DNA from: Comamonas phosphati
Lineage (GTDB): Bacteria; Pseudomonadota; Gammaproteobacteria; Burkholderiales; Burkholderiaceae_C
Direction of reading: 5' to 3'
Length of the DNA stretch: 64,000 nt
NCBI RefSeq assembly: GCF_014637085.1
Contig: NZ_BMEU01000005.1
Location: forward strand, 62,001 to 126,000
Below the pieces are notes generated by a model, which ran no database searches, was not told where the DNA came from, and was given only the letters and a program-made list of their open reading frames with translations. The position numbers and the translations under genes were made by a program. Below are positions 1 through 10,200 of this stretch, piece by piece; position 1 is the first letter of the stretch; each line of letters opens with the position of its first letter.

Positions 1-1735
1 GGTGGCCGCGGCGGCCGTGCCCCGGTTGCCGCTCTGGCGCGTCATCAGGCGCACCAGCGCAGCGGCCCGGCGCACGCGCACCGAAGCCGCAAGGCTCCAC
101 AGCAGATACAGCAGCGCAATCGCGGCCGTGAGCGCAAAGACGTCGTTGTAGGCCCGCACATTGGCTTCGCGCCGCACGATCTGCGACAGCTGCAGCGTGC
201 CCTGGTCGGCACGCAGGGCCGGATCCACCGTGACGCGGCCGTAGACCTGGCCCTGGATGCGCAGGCGCTCGGCCACCACGGGGTCGGTCGGATCGATCTG
301 CGACACCAGCGCGGTCGAGTACACCTGCTCGCGATGGGTCTGGTAGGTGCTCAGCAGGGCCGATCCCAGCAGCCCGCCCATGGACTGGGTCATGGAGATG
401 GTGATGATGCAGGTCAGCATGTAGTTGGGACCGAACTTGAGCCCCTGGATGACGCCCGTGAGCATCAGCGGCCCCATGAAGATGCCGGCACCCACGGCCA
501 TCAGGAACTGGCTGTCGTAGAAGTCCGCGGGCCGGTCCAAGCTGGTGCGATGGTGGTCCAGGAAGGCGGCCACGGCAAACAGCGCGATGGACGCGAGGAT
601 CTGCTTGCCCATGTTGGGCACGCCGAAAGTCCAGGCCGACAGGGCGATGCCCGCCACCGTACCCAGCAGGATGACGCCGAACAGCGGCTGCATCTGGTCC
701 GGTGTCATGCCCAGCGTGCGCATCAGGCCCACCATGCCGTAGGTCTGCTCGGTGGTCAGAAAGCGCAGCAGCATGGCGCCGAGCACGAAGCGTATGGTCG
801 GCCCCTGCACGAACCAGCGGGTCTGCAGCATGGGGTTCCTGCGGTGGTGCTCTATGTACAGGGCCGTGAACAGCAGCACGATGGAGCCCACCAGCAGCCA
901 GGCCAGCCAGGGCGTGTCCAGCCACCAGTGGGTATAGCCCTGGACCAGCACGGCGATCAGCATCCCAAGGCCCGGCACCATGAGGAAGAAGGTCGCGAAG
1001 TCCAGCTTCTCGAAGGTCTTGATGTACAGGCCCGGGGGCAGCTTGAGCACGACCACGCCCGCAAACGAAATCAGCGCCAGGCCGGCCTCGAAGATATAGA
1101 GGTTGTGCCACTCGCTGTTGTAGAGCAGGCCCGGCGACAGCATCCAGGCCAGCGGCGTGGCGATCTGCGACAGGCCCACGCCTATCACCAGCATCTTCAT
1201 CACGTACTGGCGCGGCGCGGACTGCAGCAGGTAGAGCGTGCCCAGCGACGAGCAGGCCGAGGCCGTCAGCCCGCTGGCGGCGCGCAGCAGCAGCAGGCTG
1301 TCGTAGCTGCCCAGCAGCAGGTGCAGCACGCAGAGCAAGGCATAGGCGCCCAGCCCGATTTCGGCGAACAGGCGCATACCGAACTGCTGCCGGAACTTGT
1401 AGACTAGCAGATTGGCCGTCATGTTGAGCATGACGTAGCTGCCGGTCAGCCAGCCGGCCTCGGCCGGCGTCAGCCCCATCTGGCCCTGGATCGTGGGCAG
1501 ATTGGCCGTGAACAGCGCGTTGCCCAGGCCGCCCGTGATGGCCACCAGCACGGCGATGAAGCCATAAGCCAGGCGCACCAAGGGCTCGTGCACCGGCATG
1601 GAGGGCGAGCCCGGCAGGCTGGGTTTTTCGTGCTCTTCCCAGTCGGGCGGACGGCGCAGATAGACCAGTCCCGGCGGAGACGCAGGCATGGCTGGCTGGG
1701 ACGAGGACGGCGGATTGGTTGGGGCCTGGCTCATG
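1..1735 (-). CDS. MFS multidrug efflux transporter, DHA2 (EmrB/QacA-like), 3' end outside the window
   Basis: My own minus-strand translation gives an open frame from an ATG at 1735 to the left window edge, so about 578 residues are visible and the C-terminus is missing. It starts MSQAPTNPPSSSQPAMPASP, has a proline-rich cytoplasmic N-terminus, then many hydrophobic helices beginning near residue 52 (AYGFIAVLVAITGGLGNALF) with the MFS-like loop LTPAEAGWLTGSYVM. Size and helix number fit the 14-helix DHA2 drug:H+ antiporters that act in the inner membrane. The TetR gene ends 2 nt before this start and reads the same way, so the two are probably one autoregulated operon. No membrane-fusion partner is visible, though one could lie to the left. 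Substrate cannot be told. The long plus-strand open frame over 334..1407 is an antisense shadow. Confidence 0.85.
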
Positions 1736-1737
1736 GT

Positions 1738-2286
1738 TTAGTCCGTCAGCCCGTGCAGGATGATCTGCAGCGCGCGGCGCGCGAGCTTCTTGCGCTGCTG
1801 CGCCGTCTCGCCGCGCAGCGAGCCGCCCAGCATGCCGAACACCAGCGACAGGTCCTGAAAGCTCAGCACCTGCTTGCACAGCCCGGCGTCCACCGCACGC
1901 TTCATGGGCTCCTGGAAGGCCTCCCACAGCTGCATGCGGGCCTGGGCAATCACCTCGTCGCCGCGCTCCACGGCGCGCCAATAGTCCACCAGCGGCGCCG
2001 AGACCGCGATGCGGTCGGCCACCAGTGCCAGCAGCTTGAAGAAGGCATCGTCGTCATCGCCCAGGGCCTGGGCCGCCATGCGTGTTTTCTCTATGGACCG
2101 CTCCAGCAGCGCCAGCATGATGGCCTTGCGGTCGGGAAACTGGCGGTACAGCGTGGCGCGGCCGACCTGGGCGCGCTCGACGACCAGGTCCAGCGGCGCC
2201 GTCACGCCATGTTCGGCAAACACGGCATCGGCCGCGTCCAGCAACTGGGCGCGGCGCTCGGCAGAAGCAGGTCGCTTGGGATTCAT
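1738..2286 (-). CDS. TetR/AcrR family transcriptional regulator
   Basis: A 182-residue TetR-type repressor. The N-terminal helix-turn-helix lies at about residues 10-55 (AADAVFAEHGVTAPLDLVVE, then GRATLYRQFPDRKAIM), and the rest is the helical ligand-binding domain. I start at the ATG at 2286 (MNPKRPAS); an in-frame ATG at 2295 adds three residues. A start at 2328 would place the operator palindrome inside the gene, which is unlikely. No clear ribosome-binding site is visible. The stop is 2 nt before the efflux gene, which argues that this protein represses its own operon and is released by a pump substrate. Confidence 0.88.
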   Translation of the reverse strand: MNPKRPASAERRAQLLDAADAVFAEHGVTAPLDLVVERAQVGRATLYRQFPDRKAIMLALLERSIEKTRMAAQALGDDDDAFFKLLALVADRIAVSAPLVDYWRAVERGDEVIAQARMQLWEAFQEPMKRAVDAGLCKQVLSFQDLSLVFGMLGGSLRGETAQQRKKLARRALQIILHGLTD

Positions 2287-2296
2287 GCGGACCATT

Positions 2297-2316
2297 ATCG
2301 GACAAAAATGTCCGAT
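2297..2316. promoter_or_regulatory. Perfect palindromic operator for the TetR regulator
   Basis: The sequence atcggacaaaaatgtccgat has two perfect 8-bp arms (ATCGGACA and TGTCCGAT) around AAAA. It lies 10 nt upstream of the chosen TetR start. Position and symmetry are typical of an autoregulatory TetR operator; the binding itself is inferred. Confidence 0.75.
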
Positions 2317-2370
2317 TAAGTATCGCATTGGCGCACCTCCCTATCGGCAGCAAGGGCGATGCTCTACAGC

Positions 2371-3285
2371 TCAATCCGGCAAGGCCTGGAGGCTGCGCCG
2401 GCTCACGAACTCGCGCTTGATCCCCGTCAGCGGATCGTCGAAGGCCAGACTGCGCGCCAGCAACTGCAGGGGGTTGGAGTAATCACCCGGCTCCGGGTCG
2501 TTGACCTCGGGATAGAAGGCATCGCCCTTGAGCGGAAGGCCCAGCGCCGCCATGTGCACGCGCAGTTGATGGCGTTTGCCCGAGACCGGCTCCAGCCGGT
2601 AGCGTGCCCAGCGACCGTTGTGCTCGATGAGGTCCATGCGCGTGCGGCTGTTGGGCTCGCCCGGCACTTCATGCATGCGAAAGAAATGGCCGCTCTCCTC
2701 CATGCGGCTGGCATGCTCGCGCGGAAACGCAAGGTCGGCGCGGTACGGCGCCACGGCCTCGTAGACCTTGTGCATGGCCCGGTCGCGGAACAGCGCCTGG
2801 TAGATGCCGCGCGTGGCGCGCTGCACCGAGAACACCACCAGCCCGGCCGTATCGCGGTCTATGCGGTGGATGGGCGACAGCTCGGGCAGGTCCAGCGTGC
2901 GCTTGAGCCGCACCAGCAAGGTGTTCTGCAGATACCGGCCCGCCGGCACCACGGGCAGGAAGTGCGGCTTGTCGGCCACGAGCAGATGCGCATCCTGGTG
3001 CAGCACCTCGGCGGCAAACGGGATCTCGGGCTCGTGATCGAGCTCGCGGTAGTAGTAATAGCGCAGCCCCGGTGTGAACCTTGTCTGCGGCGTGGCGGCC
3101 TGCCCCAGCTCGCTCACCACCTCGCCGGCCTGCATGCGCCGGAGCCAGTCCGCATGCGCCACCGCGGGCAGGCGCTGCGCGAGAAAGTCGATCAGCAGCC
3201 CCTGGCCCTGGCTGGGCAGGACGACACAGCTGGGGCTGACGCCGTCGCGCAGCGCAAGCACCTTGGGATCGTGGGAGTTATGCAT
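2371..3285 (-). CDS. RluA-family pseudouridine synthase (23S rRNA/tRNA type)
   Basis: A 304-residue enzyme that would isomerise uridine to pseudouridine in structured RNA. The family signature HRIDRDTAGL is at residues 140-149, with Asp143 as the expected catalytic aspartate. It is followed by KVYEAVAPY and, near the C-terminus, the conserved RHQLRVHMAALGLPLKGDAFY block. The N-terminal 80 residues resemble a degenerate S4-like region (LIDFLAQRLP). The start is the ATG at 3285. Which RNA site it modifies cannot be told; length and N-terminus suggest the group with RluA and RluC. It stands alone between the TetR gene and a divergent small gene. Confidence 0.9.
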   Translation of the reverse strand: MHNSHDPKVLALRDGVSPSCVVLPSQGQGLLIDFLAQRLPAVAHADWLRRMQAGEVVSELGQAATPQTRFTPGLRYYYYRELDHEPEIPFAAEVLHQDAHLLVADKPHFLPVVPAGRYLQNTLLVRLKRTLDLPELSPIHRIDRDTAGLVVFSVQRATRGIYQALFRDRAMHKVYEAVAPYRADLAFPREHASRMEESGHFFRMHEVPGEPNSRTRMDLIEHNGRWARYRLEPVSGKRHQLRVHMAALGLPLKGDAFYPEVNDPEPGDYSNPLQLLARSLAFDDPLTGIKREFVSRRSLQALPD

Positions 3286-3366
3286 GGCGCGGCGATTCTA
3301 GACTTGATGGCCGCCCCCTTCCTGCTGGCGCATACTGGGCGGCAATTTTCATTTTCCCCTGCAGCC

Positions 3367-3690
3367 ATGAGCATCGTCGTTTTCTATCTCCGCAACCACA
3401 GCCCCGACGGGCAGGAGCCGGCCTGGCAGCCGGAATGCCTTTCCTACGGCGACGCGCAGATGAGCGAAGCCCTGGCCCGATGCCAGGCGCTGCGCGGCGA
3501 CCCGCGCCATGCGCATGTCACGATTTCCTCCGAGCTGCGCGACATGGTCGGCCAGATCGGCGTGGCCGCCGTCGAGAACGGCCTCACGCCCGACGGCCAC
3601 GCCTACGACTGGAGCAAGGCCGGCCGCGCCGGCGCCAGCCGCAGGAATGCCGCGCAGCCGCCGGTGCAGCGCAAGGATATGGATACCTAA
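3367..3690 (+). CDS. Conserved small protein of unknown function (107 aa)
   Basis: The reading frame MSIVVFYLRNHSPDGQEPAW to the stop at 3690 is supported by codon usage (G/C third positions) and by clean spacing after the divergent pseudouridine synthase gene, 81 nt away. I recognise no named domain. A predicted strand (SIVVFYL) is followed by a helical segment (QMSEALARCQALRG) and a basic C-terminal tail (RRNAAQPPVQRKDMDT). No signal peptide or membrane segment is seen. A dispersed 3' repeat begins directly after its stop codon. An ORF starting further upstream overlaps the neighbouring gene on the other strand and is unlikely. Confidence 0.7.
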   Translation: MSIVVFYLRNHSPDGQEPAWQPECLSYGDAQMSEALARCQALRGDPRHAHVTISSELRDMVGQIGVAAVENGLTPDGHAYDWSKAGRAGASRRNAAQPPVQRKDMDT

Positions 3691-3781
3691 CCCCCTGAGC
3701 CGCTTCGCGTCTTCCCCCGGAGGGGACGACGGCCTTTGCTGCGGGGCGGCCCTTGCTGGCCGTCTCGCAGATAGGCCGCGC
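3691..3781 (+). repeat. Dispersed 3'-end element, copy A
   Basis: Begins at the base after the stop codon at 3690. It contains the shared core CCCCTGAGCCGCTTCGCG, then a C-run/G-run hairpin (cccccgga/gggg), then a downstream arm resembling gccgcaaggcggc. The same architecture recurs at 33464..33534, 49702..49788, 53664..53750 and inside the gene at 41675..42391. It is non-coding; 3'-end processing or transcript termination is only inferred. Confidence 0.75.
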
Positions 3782-3925
3782 CAGTCTCATGGACTAGGAG
3801 TTAACGCAAGCACCATGGTCAACTCCAAAAGGTTGCATTTGTAGGACAGGCCTGCGCCAGACTGACGGGCCTGCAAGGTAGTCCATACCGCTCATAGGCG
3901 GTTAGCATGGAAGTTCACAGGCTGA

Positions 3926-6121
3926 ATGACCATGGACGATACCGCACAACCACCGGCCGCCCCGGCCACTGTCGCTCCTGCCCGCGCCGGGCCCCGGCTG
4001 TGGCTGCGCCTGCTGGCCGCCCTGCTGGGCACGCTGATGGTGCTCACGCTGGCTGTGGCCGCCACGATCACGCTGATGGACTGGAACCGCTTCAAGCCCT
4101 GGGTGAACGAAAAAGTCAGCACCGCCACGGGCCGGGAATTTGCCATCAACGGCGATCTGCAACTGCACTGGAACTGGCCCCAGCCACTCGATGACGGCTG
4201 GCGCCACTGGGTGCCGGGCGTGACCGTCACGGCCGCCGATCTGAGCCTGGGCCAGCCTTCGGGCTGGCAGGTAGCTCAGGCACCGGACAAGGGCAGCAGC
4301 GAGCTGCCGGCCCTGCCTGCCGTGCCCAGGGAACTCAACGCGGGCCGCCTGCCAGGCTCCGCCAAGGCTGCAGATGATGCCGACGCCATTGACGAAGCCC
4401 GGGAGCAGCCGCCCGAACGCTCGCCCTCCACCATGGTCACGGCCGCGCGCGCCACGGCCAGCCTGCGGTTGTGGCCGCTGCTGACCCGCCATGTGCAGCT
4501 CGACCAGGTCGTGCTGGAGGCGCCCGACATCGTGCTGGCGCGCAAGCAGGATGGAGAAAACAACTGGACCTTCCGGTCCCCCGAAAGCAGCGGGCCACCC
4601 TGGACCGTGGCCCTGGGCCAGCTGCGCATACGCCATGGCGTGCTGGGCTGGGCCGATGGCGTCAAGAACATGGCCGTGCGCGCACGCGTGGACTCCTTGC
4701 GCAAACCCGTTGATGAAAACCAGCCCTATGGCCTGCGTTTCGGCCTGACCGGCCACATGGGCAAGGCGCAGATCCAGGCCCAGGGCCTGACCGGGCCGGT
4801 GCTGGACCTGCGCCAGGACAGGCTGCGCTTCCCGCTGCGCGTCTCGGCCCGGGCCGGCAGCATCCAGGCCCAGGCCGAAGGCTTTCTGGACAATCCCAAG
4901 ACGCTGGACGGGCTGGACTTCCAGGTGCGCCTGCGCGGCAGCAATATGGCCGATCTGTTCCCGCTCACCGGCCTGCTGCTGCCGGCCACGCCTCCGTTCG
5001 AGACCAGCGGCCACCTGATCGGCAGCCTGCAGCCCGGCAAGGCCGTGTGGGACTACCAGAAGTTCCAGGGCAAGGTCGGCCAGAGCGATCTGCGCGGCGA
5101 CCTGCACTACAGCTCGGGCCAGCCCCGGCCCAAGCTCAGCGGCAAGCTTTCGTCCCAGCAGTTGCGGCTGGCCGATCTCGGCCCGGTGATCGGCGCCGCC
5201 CCCTCAGGCAAGGACGGCAGCAGCAAGCCCAAGGCCGCGAACGGCAAGGTACTGCCGCAGACCCGCTTCGAAACCGCCAATTGGGATGCCATGGACCTGG
5301 ACCTGCGCTACGAAAGCGGCCACATCCTGCGCCCCGAAGCCCTGCCGCTGCAGAACCTGAGCCTGCGCGCCGTGCTGGACAACGGCAAGCTCACGCTGTC
5401 GCCGCTCAAGTTCGGCGTTGCCCAGGGCACGCTGGGCCTGGACGCCACGGTGGACAGCCATGCCAAGCCGGTCAGGGCGCAGATCAAGGGCCAGGTCAGT
5501 GCCCTGCGGCTCTCGGCCCTGTTCCCCAAGGTGGAAGCCATGCAGAAAAGCCTGGGCCGGCTGGACGGCGCGGTCTCGCTGCAGGGGCACGGCGAATCCG
5601 TGGCCCAGTGGCTGGGCTCCAGCGACGGCGCGGTCCGGCTCTATGTGCGCGAAGGCACCTTCAGCCGCCAGATGCTCGACATGGCGGGCCTCAACGTGGG
5701 CTCCATCATCGTCGCCAAGCTGTTCGGCACCGACAAGGAAGTGCAGCTGCGCTGCGCCGTGGCCGACTTCAATGTGCAAAACGGCCTGGCCAAGCCCCGC
5801 ATGGCCAAGCTGGCCACGACGGAAGCCATCGTGCAGGCCACGGGCCAGATCAATCTGGCGAAGGAAACGCTGGACCTGCGCATCGTGCCCGAATCGCTCA
5901 AGTGGAAATTCTTCTCGCTGCGCACGCCGCTGTATGTGCGCGGCAGCTTCGGCCAGCCCGATGTGGGCCTGGAAGCGGGCCCGCTGCTGGCCCGCGCCGG
6001 AGCCGCCGTCGCGGCCGTGGTGGCTGCGCCCGTGGCCCTGGCCCTGGTGCCGCTGACCGTGCCCGCCGCCGAGGACGATGTGAACTGCCGGGAGCTGCTG
6101 ACCCAGGTTCACGCCAAGTGA
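3926..6121 (+). CDS. AsmA-family protein
   Basis: A 731-residue protein of the AsmA/YhdP superfamily, inner-membrane-anchored proteins thought to act in lipid transport or outer-membrane homeostasis. One N-terminal transmembrane helix (about residues 25-50) is followed by the conserved AsmA start DWNRFKPWVNEKVSTATGRE and a long periplasmic region rich in short beta strands. The AsmA C-terminal region is at about residues 470-690, including GSIIVAKLFG and ATGQINLAKETLDLRI. The start is the ATG at 3926; a second ATG at 3932 is equally possible, as the ribosome-binding site is weak. It converges with the patatin gene, with 9 nt between stops. Confidence 0.88.
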   Translation: MTMDDTAQPPAAPATVAPARAGPRLWLRLLAALLGTLMVLTLAVAATITLMDWNRFKPWVNEKVSTATGREFAINGDLQLHWNWPQPLDDGWRHWVPGVTVTAADLSLGQPSGWQVAQAPDKGSSELPALPAVPRELNAGRLPGSAKAADDADAIDEAREQPPERSPSTMVTAARATASLRLWPLLTRHVQLDQVVLEAPDIVLARKQDGENNWTFRSPESSGPPWTVALGQLRIRHGVLGWADGVKNMAVRARVDSLRKPVDENQPYGLRFGLTGHMGKAQIQAQGLTGPVLDLRQDRLRFPLRVSARAGSIQAQAEGFLDNPKTLDGLDFQVRLRGSNMADLFPLTGLLLPATPPFETSGHLIGSLQPGKAVWDYQKFQGKVGQSDLRGDLHYSSGQPRPKLSGKLSSQQLRLADLGPVIGAAPSGKDGSSKPKAANGKVLPQTRFETANWDAMDLDLRYESGHILRPEALPLQNLSLRAVLDNGKLTLSPLKFGVAQGTLGLDATVDSHAKPVRAQIKGQVSALRLSALFPKVEAMQKSLGRLDGAVSLQGHGESVAQWLGSSDGAVRLYVREGTFSRQMLDMAGLNVGSIIVAKLFGTDKEVQLRCAVADFNVQNGLAKPRMAKLATTEAIVQATGQINLAKETLDLRIVPESLKWKFFSLRTPLYVRGSFGQPDVGLEAGPLLARAGAAVAAVVAAPVALALVPLTVPAAEDDVNCRELLTQVHAK

Positions 6122-6130
6122 AAGCCCGGG

Positions 6131-7162
6131 TCAGGGTTTGGCGCAGGCGCTGTCGAGCCCAGCCATGCCGGCGAGCTTCTGCAGATTGGAGCGGCTGTCC
6201 ATGCAGCTCTGGTGCTGGGCCTCGGCCGCCTTCTGCTGCGCCAGGCTCGCGGCCTTGGCGCGCTCGGCCTGCAGCTGGGCCACACGTTCGCGGATCTTGG
6301 GCATGATGGCCATGGCGGCCTTCTCGCCTTCCACGATGGCGCTGGCGCGCTGGCTGAAATCGGCCGGGCCGATATCGAGCACCTTGGGATGGATGGTGAT
6401 GTCGGCGCGTGCCAGCTCGGCCTGGCCCAGCTTCTGTCCCATGATGGCAATCGACTGGCCCAGGGCGCCCAGCATGTTGTCGGGCGTCTTGCCGCGGGCC
6501 TTGTTGGAGATGTCCACGGCGATCACGATGTCGGCGCCCAGCTGGCGCGCCGCGTCCACGGGCACCGGGCTGGCGATGCCGCCGTCGACATAGTGGTACT
6601 TGCCGATGCTCACGGGCTGGAACACGCCCGGCACGCTGCTGGAAGCGCGCACGGCCTGGCCCGTGTTGCCGCGGGCGAACACTGTGCGCTCGCCGTCCTC
6701 CAGGCGGGTGGCCACGGCCACAAAGGGCTTGGCCAGCTGCTCCAGGGGTTTGCGCTGCACCTGCTCGTTCACATAGTCTTCGAGCTTCTGGCCCAGGACC
6801 AGGCCACCCGAGGACAGCTGCAGGTCGCGGATCTTGGCCTCGTCGAGGGCCACGGCTTTTTCCTGCAGCTCGAAGGCATTCATGCCGCTGGCATACAGCG
6901 CCCCGACCACGCTGCCCGCGCTGGTGCCGGCCACCACGGCGGGCGTGAAGCCGTTGGCCTCCAGCATCTTGATCACGCCGATATGGGCAAAGCCCTTGGC
7001 CGCGCCACCGCCCAGGGCGATGCCGATCCTGACCGGTGCGAGTGCGGGCGATGTCGGCGTGGCCTCGGACGCCACCGATTGGCTGGGCGGATGGCTGCCG
7101 CAGCCGGACAGGGCAGCCAGACCGGCCAGCCCCAGATACACCAAAGAATTCTTCAAACGCAT
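6131..7162 (-). CDS. Patatin-like phospholipase lipoprotein
   Basis: A 343-residue predicted lipid acyl hydrolase. From the ATG at 7162 the protein has a lipoprotein signal peptide (MRLKNSLVYLGLAGLAALSG followed by Cys21), so it is probably lipid-anchored in the envelope. Patatin motifs are intact: the oxyanion loop GGGAAKG (51-57), the nucleophile elbow GTSAGS with Ser81, and the catalytic Asp193 in VDGGIASPV. The family is close to RssA/YchK-type proteins with an extra C-terminal helical tail (SLAQQKAAEAQ). An in-frame ATG at 7183 would add seven residues. The substrate is unknown. Confidence 0.88.
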   Translation of the reverse strand: MRLKNSLVYLGLAGLAALSGCGSHPPSQSVASEATPTSPALAPVRIGIALGGGAAKGFAHIGVIKMLEANGFTPAVVAGTSAGSVVGALYASGMNAFELQEKAVALDEAKIRDLQLSSGGLVLGQKLEDYVNEQVQRKPLEQLAKPFVAVATRLEDGERTVFARGNTGQAVRASSSVPGVFQPVSIGKYHYVDGGIASPVPVDAARQLGADIVIAVDISNKARGKTPDNMLGALGQSIAIMGQKLGQAELARADITIHPKVLDIGPADFSQRASAIVEGEKAAMAIMPKIRERVAQLQAERAKAASLAQQKAAEAQHQSCMDSRSNLQKLAGMAGLDSACAKP

Positions 7163-7272
7163 GACAAGAGAGCGTGCTTTCATCAGGGCGGGCAGTATAG
7201 CGGCAGGCGTAATTGCACTGCGGCCATGGTCATGAGTGGCACGGCTCCTGCCGCGCGCCTGCCTGCGGCAGC

Positions 7273-10200
7273 TCAATGAAAATCCCGGCTGCTCAGCCCC
7301 GCATCAGCCAGACGCCCCAGCCAGGCCGTCATGTCCTTGGCGCGCAGCACTGCCAAATGATGAGCTGCAGGCGCTTTCTCCTCCTGGGTCGGAGGCGATT
7401 TTGCATCGAATTTTTCGGCACCGTCGCGCGACCAGTCTGCGCTGCTTTGCCAGACGCCCTCCACCGCCAGCAGGCGCGACCCGAGCAAGGCGGCCTGCCA
7501 GCGCGCAAAGACTTTGGCCCAGACCAGCAGATTGGTCACGCCGGTTTCGTCCTCCAGCGTGATGAACAGCGTGCCGCCGGCCGTGGGCGGGCGCTGGCGC
7601 ACGGTGACGATGCCGCAGGCCCTCACCTTCTGGCCGGGCAGCGCATTGCGCAGCTCCACGGCCGTGCGTATGCCGCGGCGGGCCAGGCGCTCGCGCAGCA
7701 GGGCCAGCGGGTGGCGGCGCAAGGTCAGGCCCGTGGCTTCATAGTCGTGCAGAATCTCCTCACCTTCGGGAGCCTCGGGCAGTTGCACGGCGCCCTCGTT
7801 CACGGGCACGCCGGCAAACAGGGGCGGCAGGGCCGCATGCGCCGAGGCATCCCACATCTGCTGGCGCCGGTGGCCCGAAAGGCCGCGCAAGGCATCGGCA
7901 GCGGCCAGGGCCTGCAGATCGCCCGGGCTCAGGCCGGCGCGCAATGCCAGGTCCTCCGTGCTGGCCCACGGGGCCTGCGCGCGCTGCGCCGCTATGCGCA
8001 GCGCTGCGGCAGCACCGAGGTTCGCCACCAGGCACATGCCCAGGCGCACGGCGGGCTGCAGCGCCTGCACGCCGGCCACGCGCTGCAGCGGCTCTTCCAG
8101 CGTGCACTTCCAATGGCTGTGGCGCACATCCACGGGCAGCACGCGCACGCCGTGGCGGCGTGCATCCTGCACCAGTTGCGAGGGCGAGTAAAAGCCCATG
8201 GGCTGGGCGTTGAGCAGGGCCTGCAGGAAGATGGCCGGCTCGTGTCGCTTGAGCCAGGCGCTGGCGTAGGCCAGCGAGGCAAAGCTGTAGGCATGGCTTT
8301 CCGGAAAGCCGTACTCACCAAAGCCCTGCATCTGCCTGAAGATGGCCTGGGCAAACTCCAGGCGGTAGCCGCGCGCGACCATGCCGTCGATCAGCGGCCG
8401 CTCGAAGCGGTGCACGCCGCCCTTGCGCTTCCAGGCGGCCATGGAGCGGCGCAGCCCATCGGCCTGGTCGGGCGTGAAGCCCGCCGCCACCATGGCGATC
8501 TGCATGACCTGCTCCTGGAAGATGGGCACGCCCAGGGTGCGCTCCAGCGCATCCTCCAATGCAGCCTTCTTGCATGGATCTTCAAATTTCGCGCGTTCCA
8601 GCACCAGCACTTCGCCGCGCCGCCGGCGCTCGCGGGCCTGCAGATAGGGGTGGACCATGCCGCCCTGTATGGGCCCGGGCCGCACGATGGCCACCTCCAC
8701 CACCAGGTCGTACAGAGTCTCGGGCCGCAGTCGCGGCAGCATGCTCATCTGCGCGCGGCTCTCGATCTGGAAGGTGCCCACGGTGTCGGCCCGCTGGATC
8801 ATGGCGTAGGTTGCCGCATCCTCCTGCGGAATCTGGGCCAGGCCCCAGCGCTCGCCGCGCCAGGCGGCGCGCTCGTCCAGGCTGTGGCGCAGCACGGTGA
8901 GCATGCCCAGGGCCAGCACATCGACCTTGAGCAGGCCCATCGCGTCCAGGTCATCCTTGTCCCACTGGATGACCGATCGATTCGCCATGGCCGCCGGCTC
9001 CACGGGCACCAGGCGCGTGAGCCTGCCTTCGGTCAGCACAAAGCCGCCCACATGCTGGCTCAGGTGCCGGGGGCTGTCCTTGAGCTGCCAGGCCAGCTCG
9101 ATCCAGAGCCGCAACTGGCGCGGCGCCAGTTCCGGTTGCCCGGCCTTGGCCAGGGCCTGGGCTTCGAGGAACTTGCGCTCCACCCAATCTTCGGGAAGTG
9201 TTTCGGGCAGGGCTTCGGGCAAGCCCTGTTCGCCCTCTCCATCACCCGCGGCTCCCTGCCCCGCTGTTTCGCTGAACCGGTACTGCCCCTTGGCCAGTGC
9301 ATCCACCAGGCCCGCGGGAATGCGCAGCGCCTTGCCCACGTCGCGCAGGGCGCTGCGGCTGCGCCAGCAGCTGACCACGGCCGTGAGCGCCGCGCGCTCG
9401 CGTCCGTACTTGGCATAGATGTACTGGATGACTTCCTCGCGCCGCGCATGCTCGAAATCCACGTCGATATCGGGCGGCTCGCCGCGCACGCGGCTGATGA
9501 AGCGCTCGAACAGCAGCTGCTTGCCTTCGGGACTCACTTCCGTGATGCCCAGGCAGTAGCAGACCGCCGAATTGGCCGCCGAGCCCCGGCCCTGGCACAG
9601 AATGCCGACGCTGCGCGCATAGCGCACGATGTCGTGCACGGTGAGGAAATACATCTCGTAGCGGCACTCGGCGATCAGGTCCAGTTCCTTGTGCAGCTGC
9701 CGCTCAACCTGCTCCGAAATACCTTGCGGATAGCGGCTCGCCGCGCCCTGCCAGGTATGCCAGGCCAGGGTCTGGCGCGCATCCATGCCGGGCAGCACGC
9801 TTTCCTGCGGGTAGTCGTAGCGGATTTCATCGAGCCTGAAGCTGCAGCGCGCCGCCAGTCGCAGCGTGGCCTCCAGCAAGGCCTTGGGATACAGGCCGGC
9901 CAGCCTCAGGCGCGAGCGCAGATGGCGTTCGGCATTGGGCTGCAGCTCGAAGCCGCACTCGGCAACCGGCCGCCCCAGGCGTATGGCGGTGGCCACGTCC
10001 TGCAGCGGCTTGCGCGAGCGCGCATGCATGTGCACATCGCCGCAGGCCACCAGCGGCAGGCCCAGCGCAGCGCCCGCCTGCTGCAGGGTCTGCAGCCACA
10101 GACTGTCGTCGGGGGCCAGATGCAGCTCCACGCCCAGCCAGACGCCGGCGTGGTTGCACTCATTATCAAACCAGGCTGAAACGCTTCGCACGCAAGCGCT

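Noticed and set aside
334-1407. Plus-strand frame of 357 codons at the left edge
   Set aside because: Antisense to the MFS gene; its product is rich in His, Gln and Arg with no hydrophobic or family pattern, as expected from complementing a high-GC membrane-protein gene.
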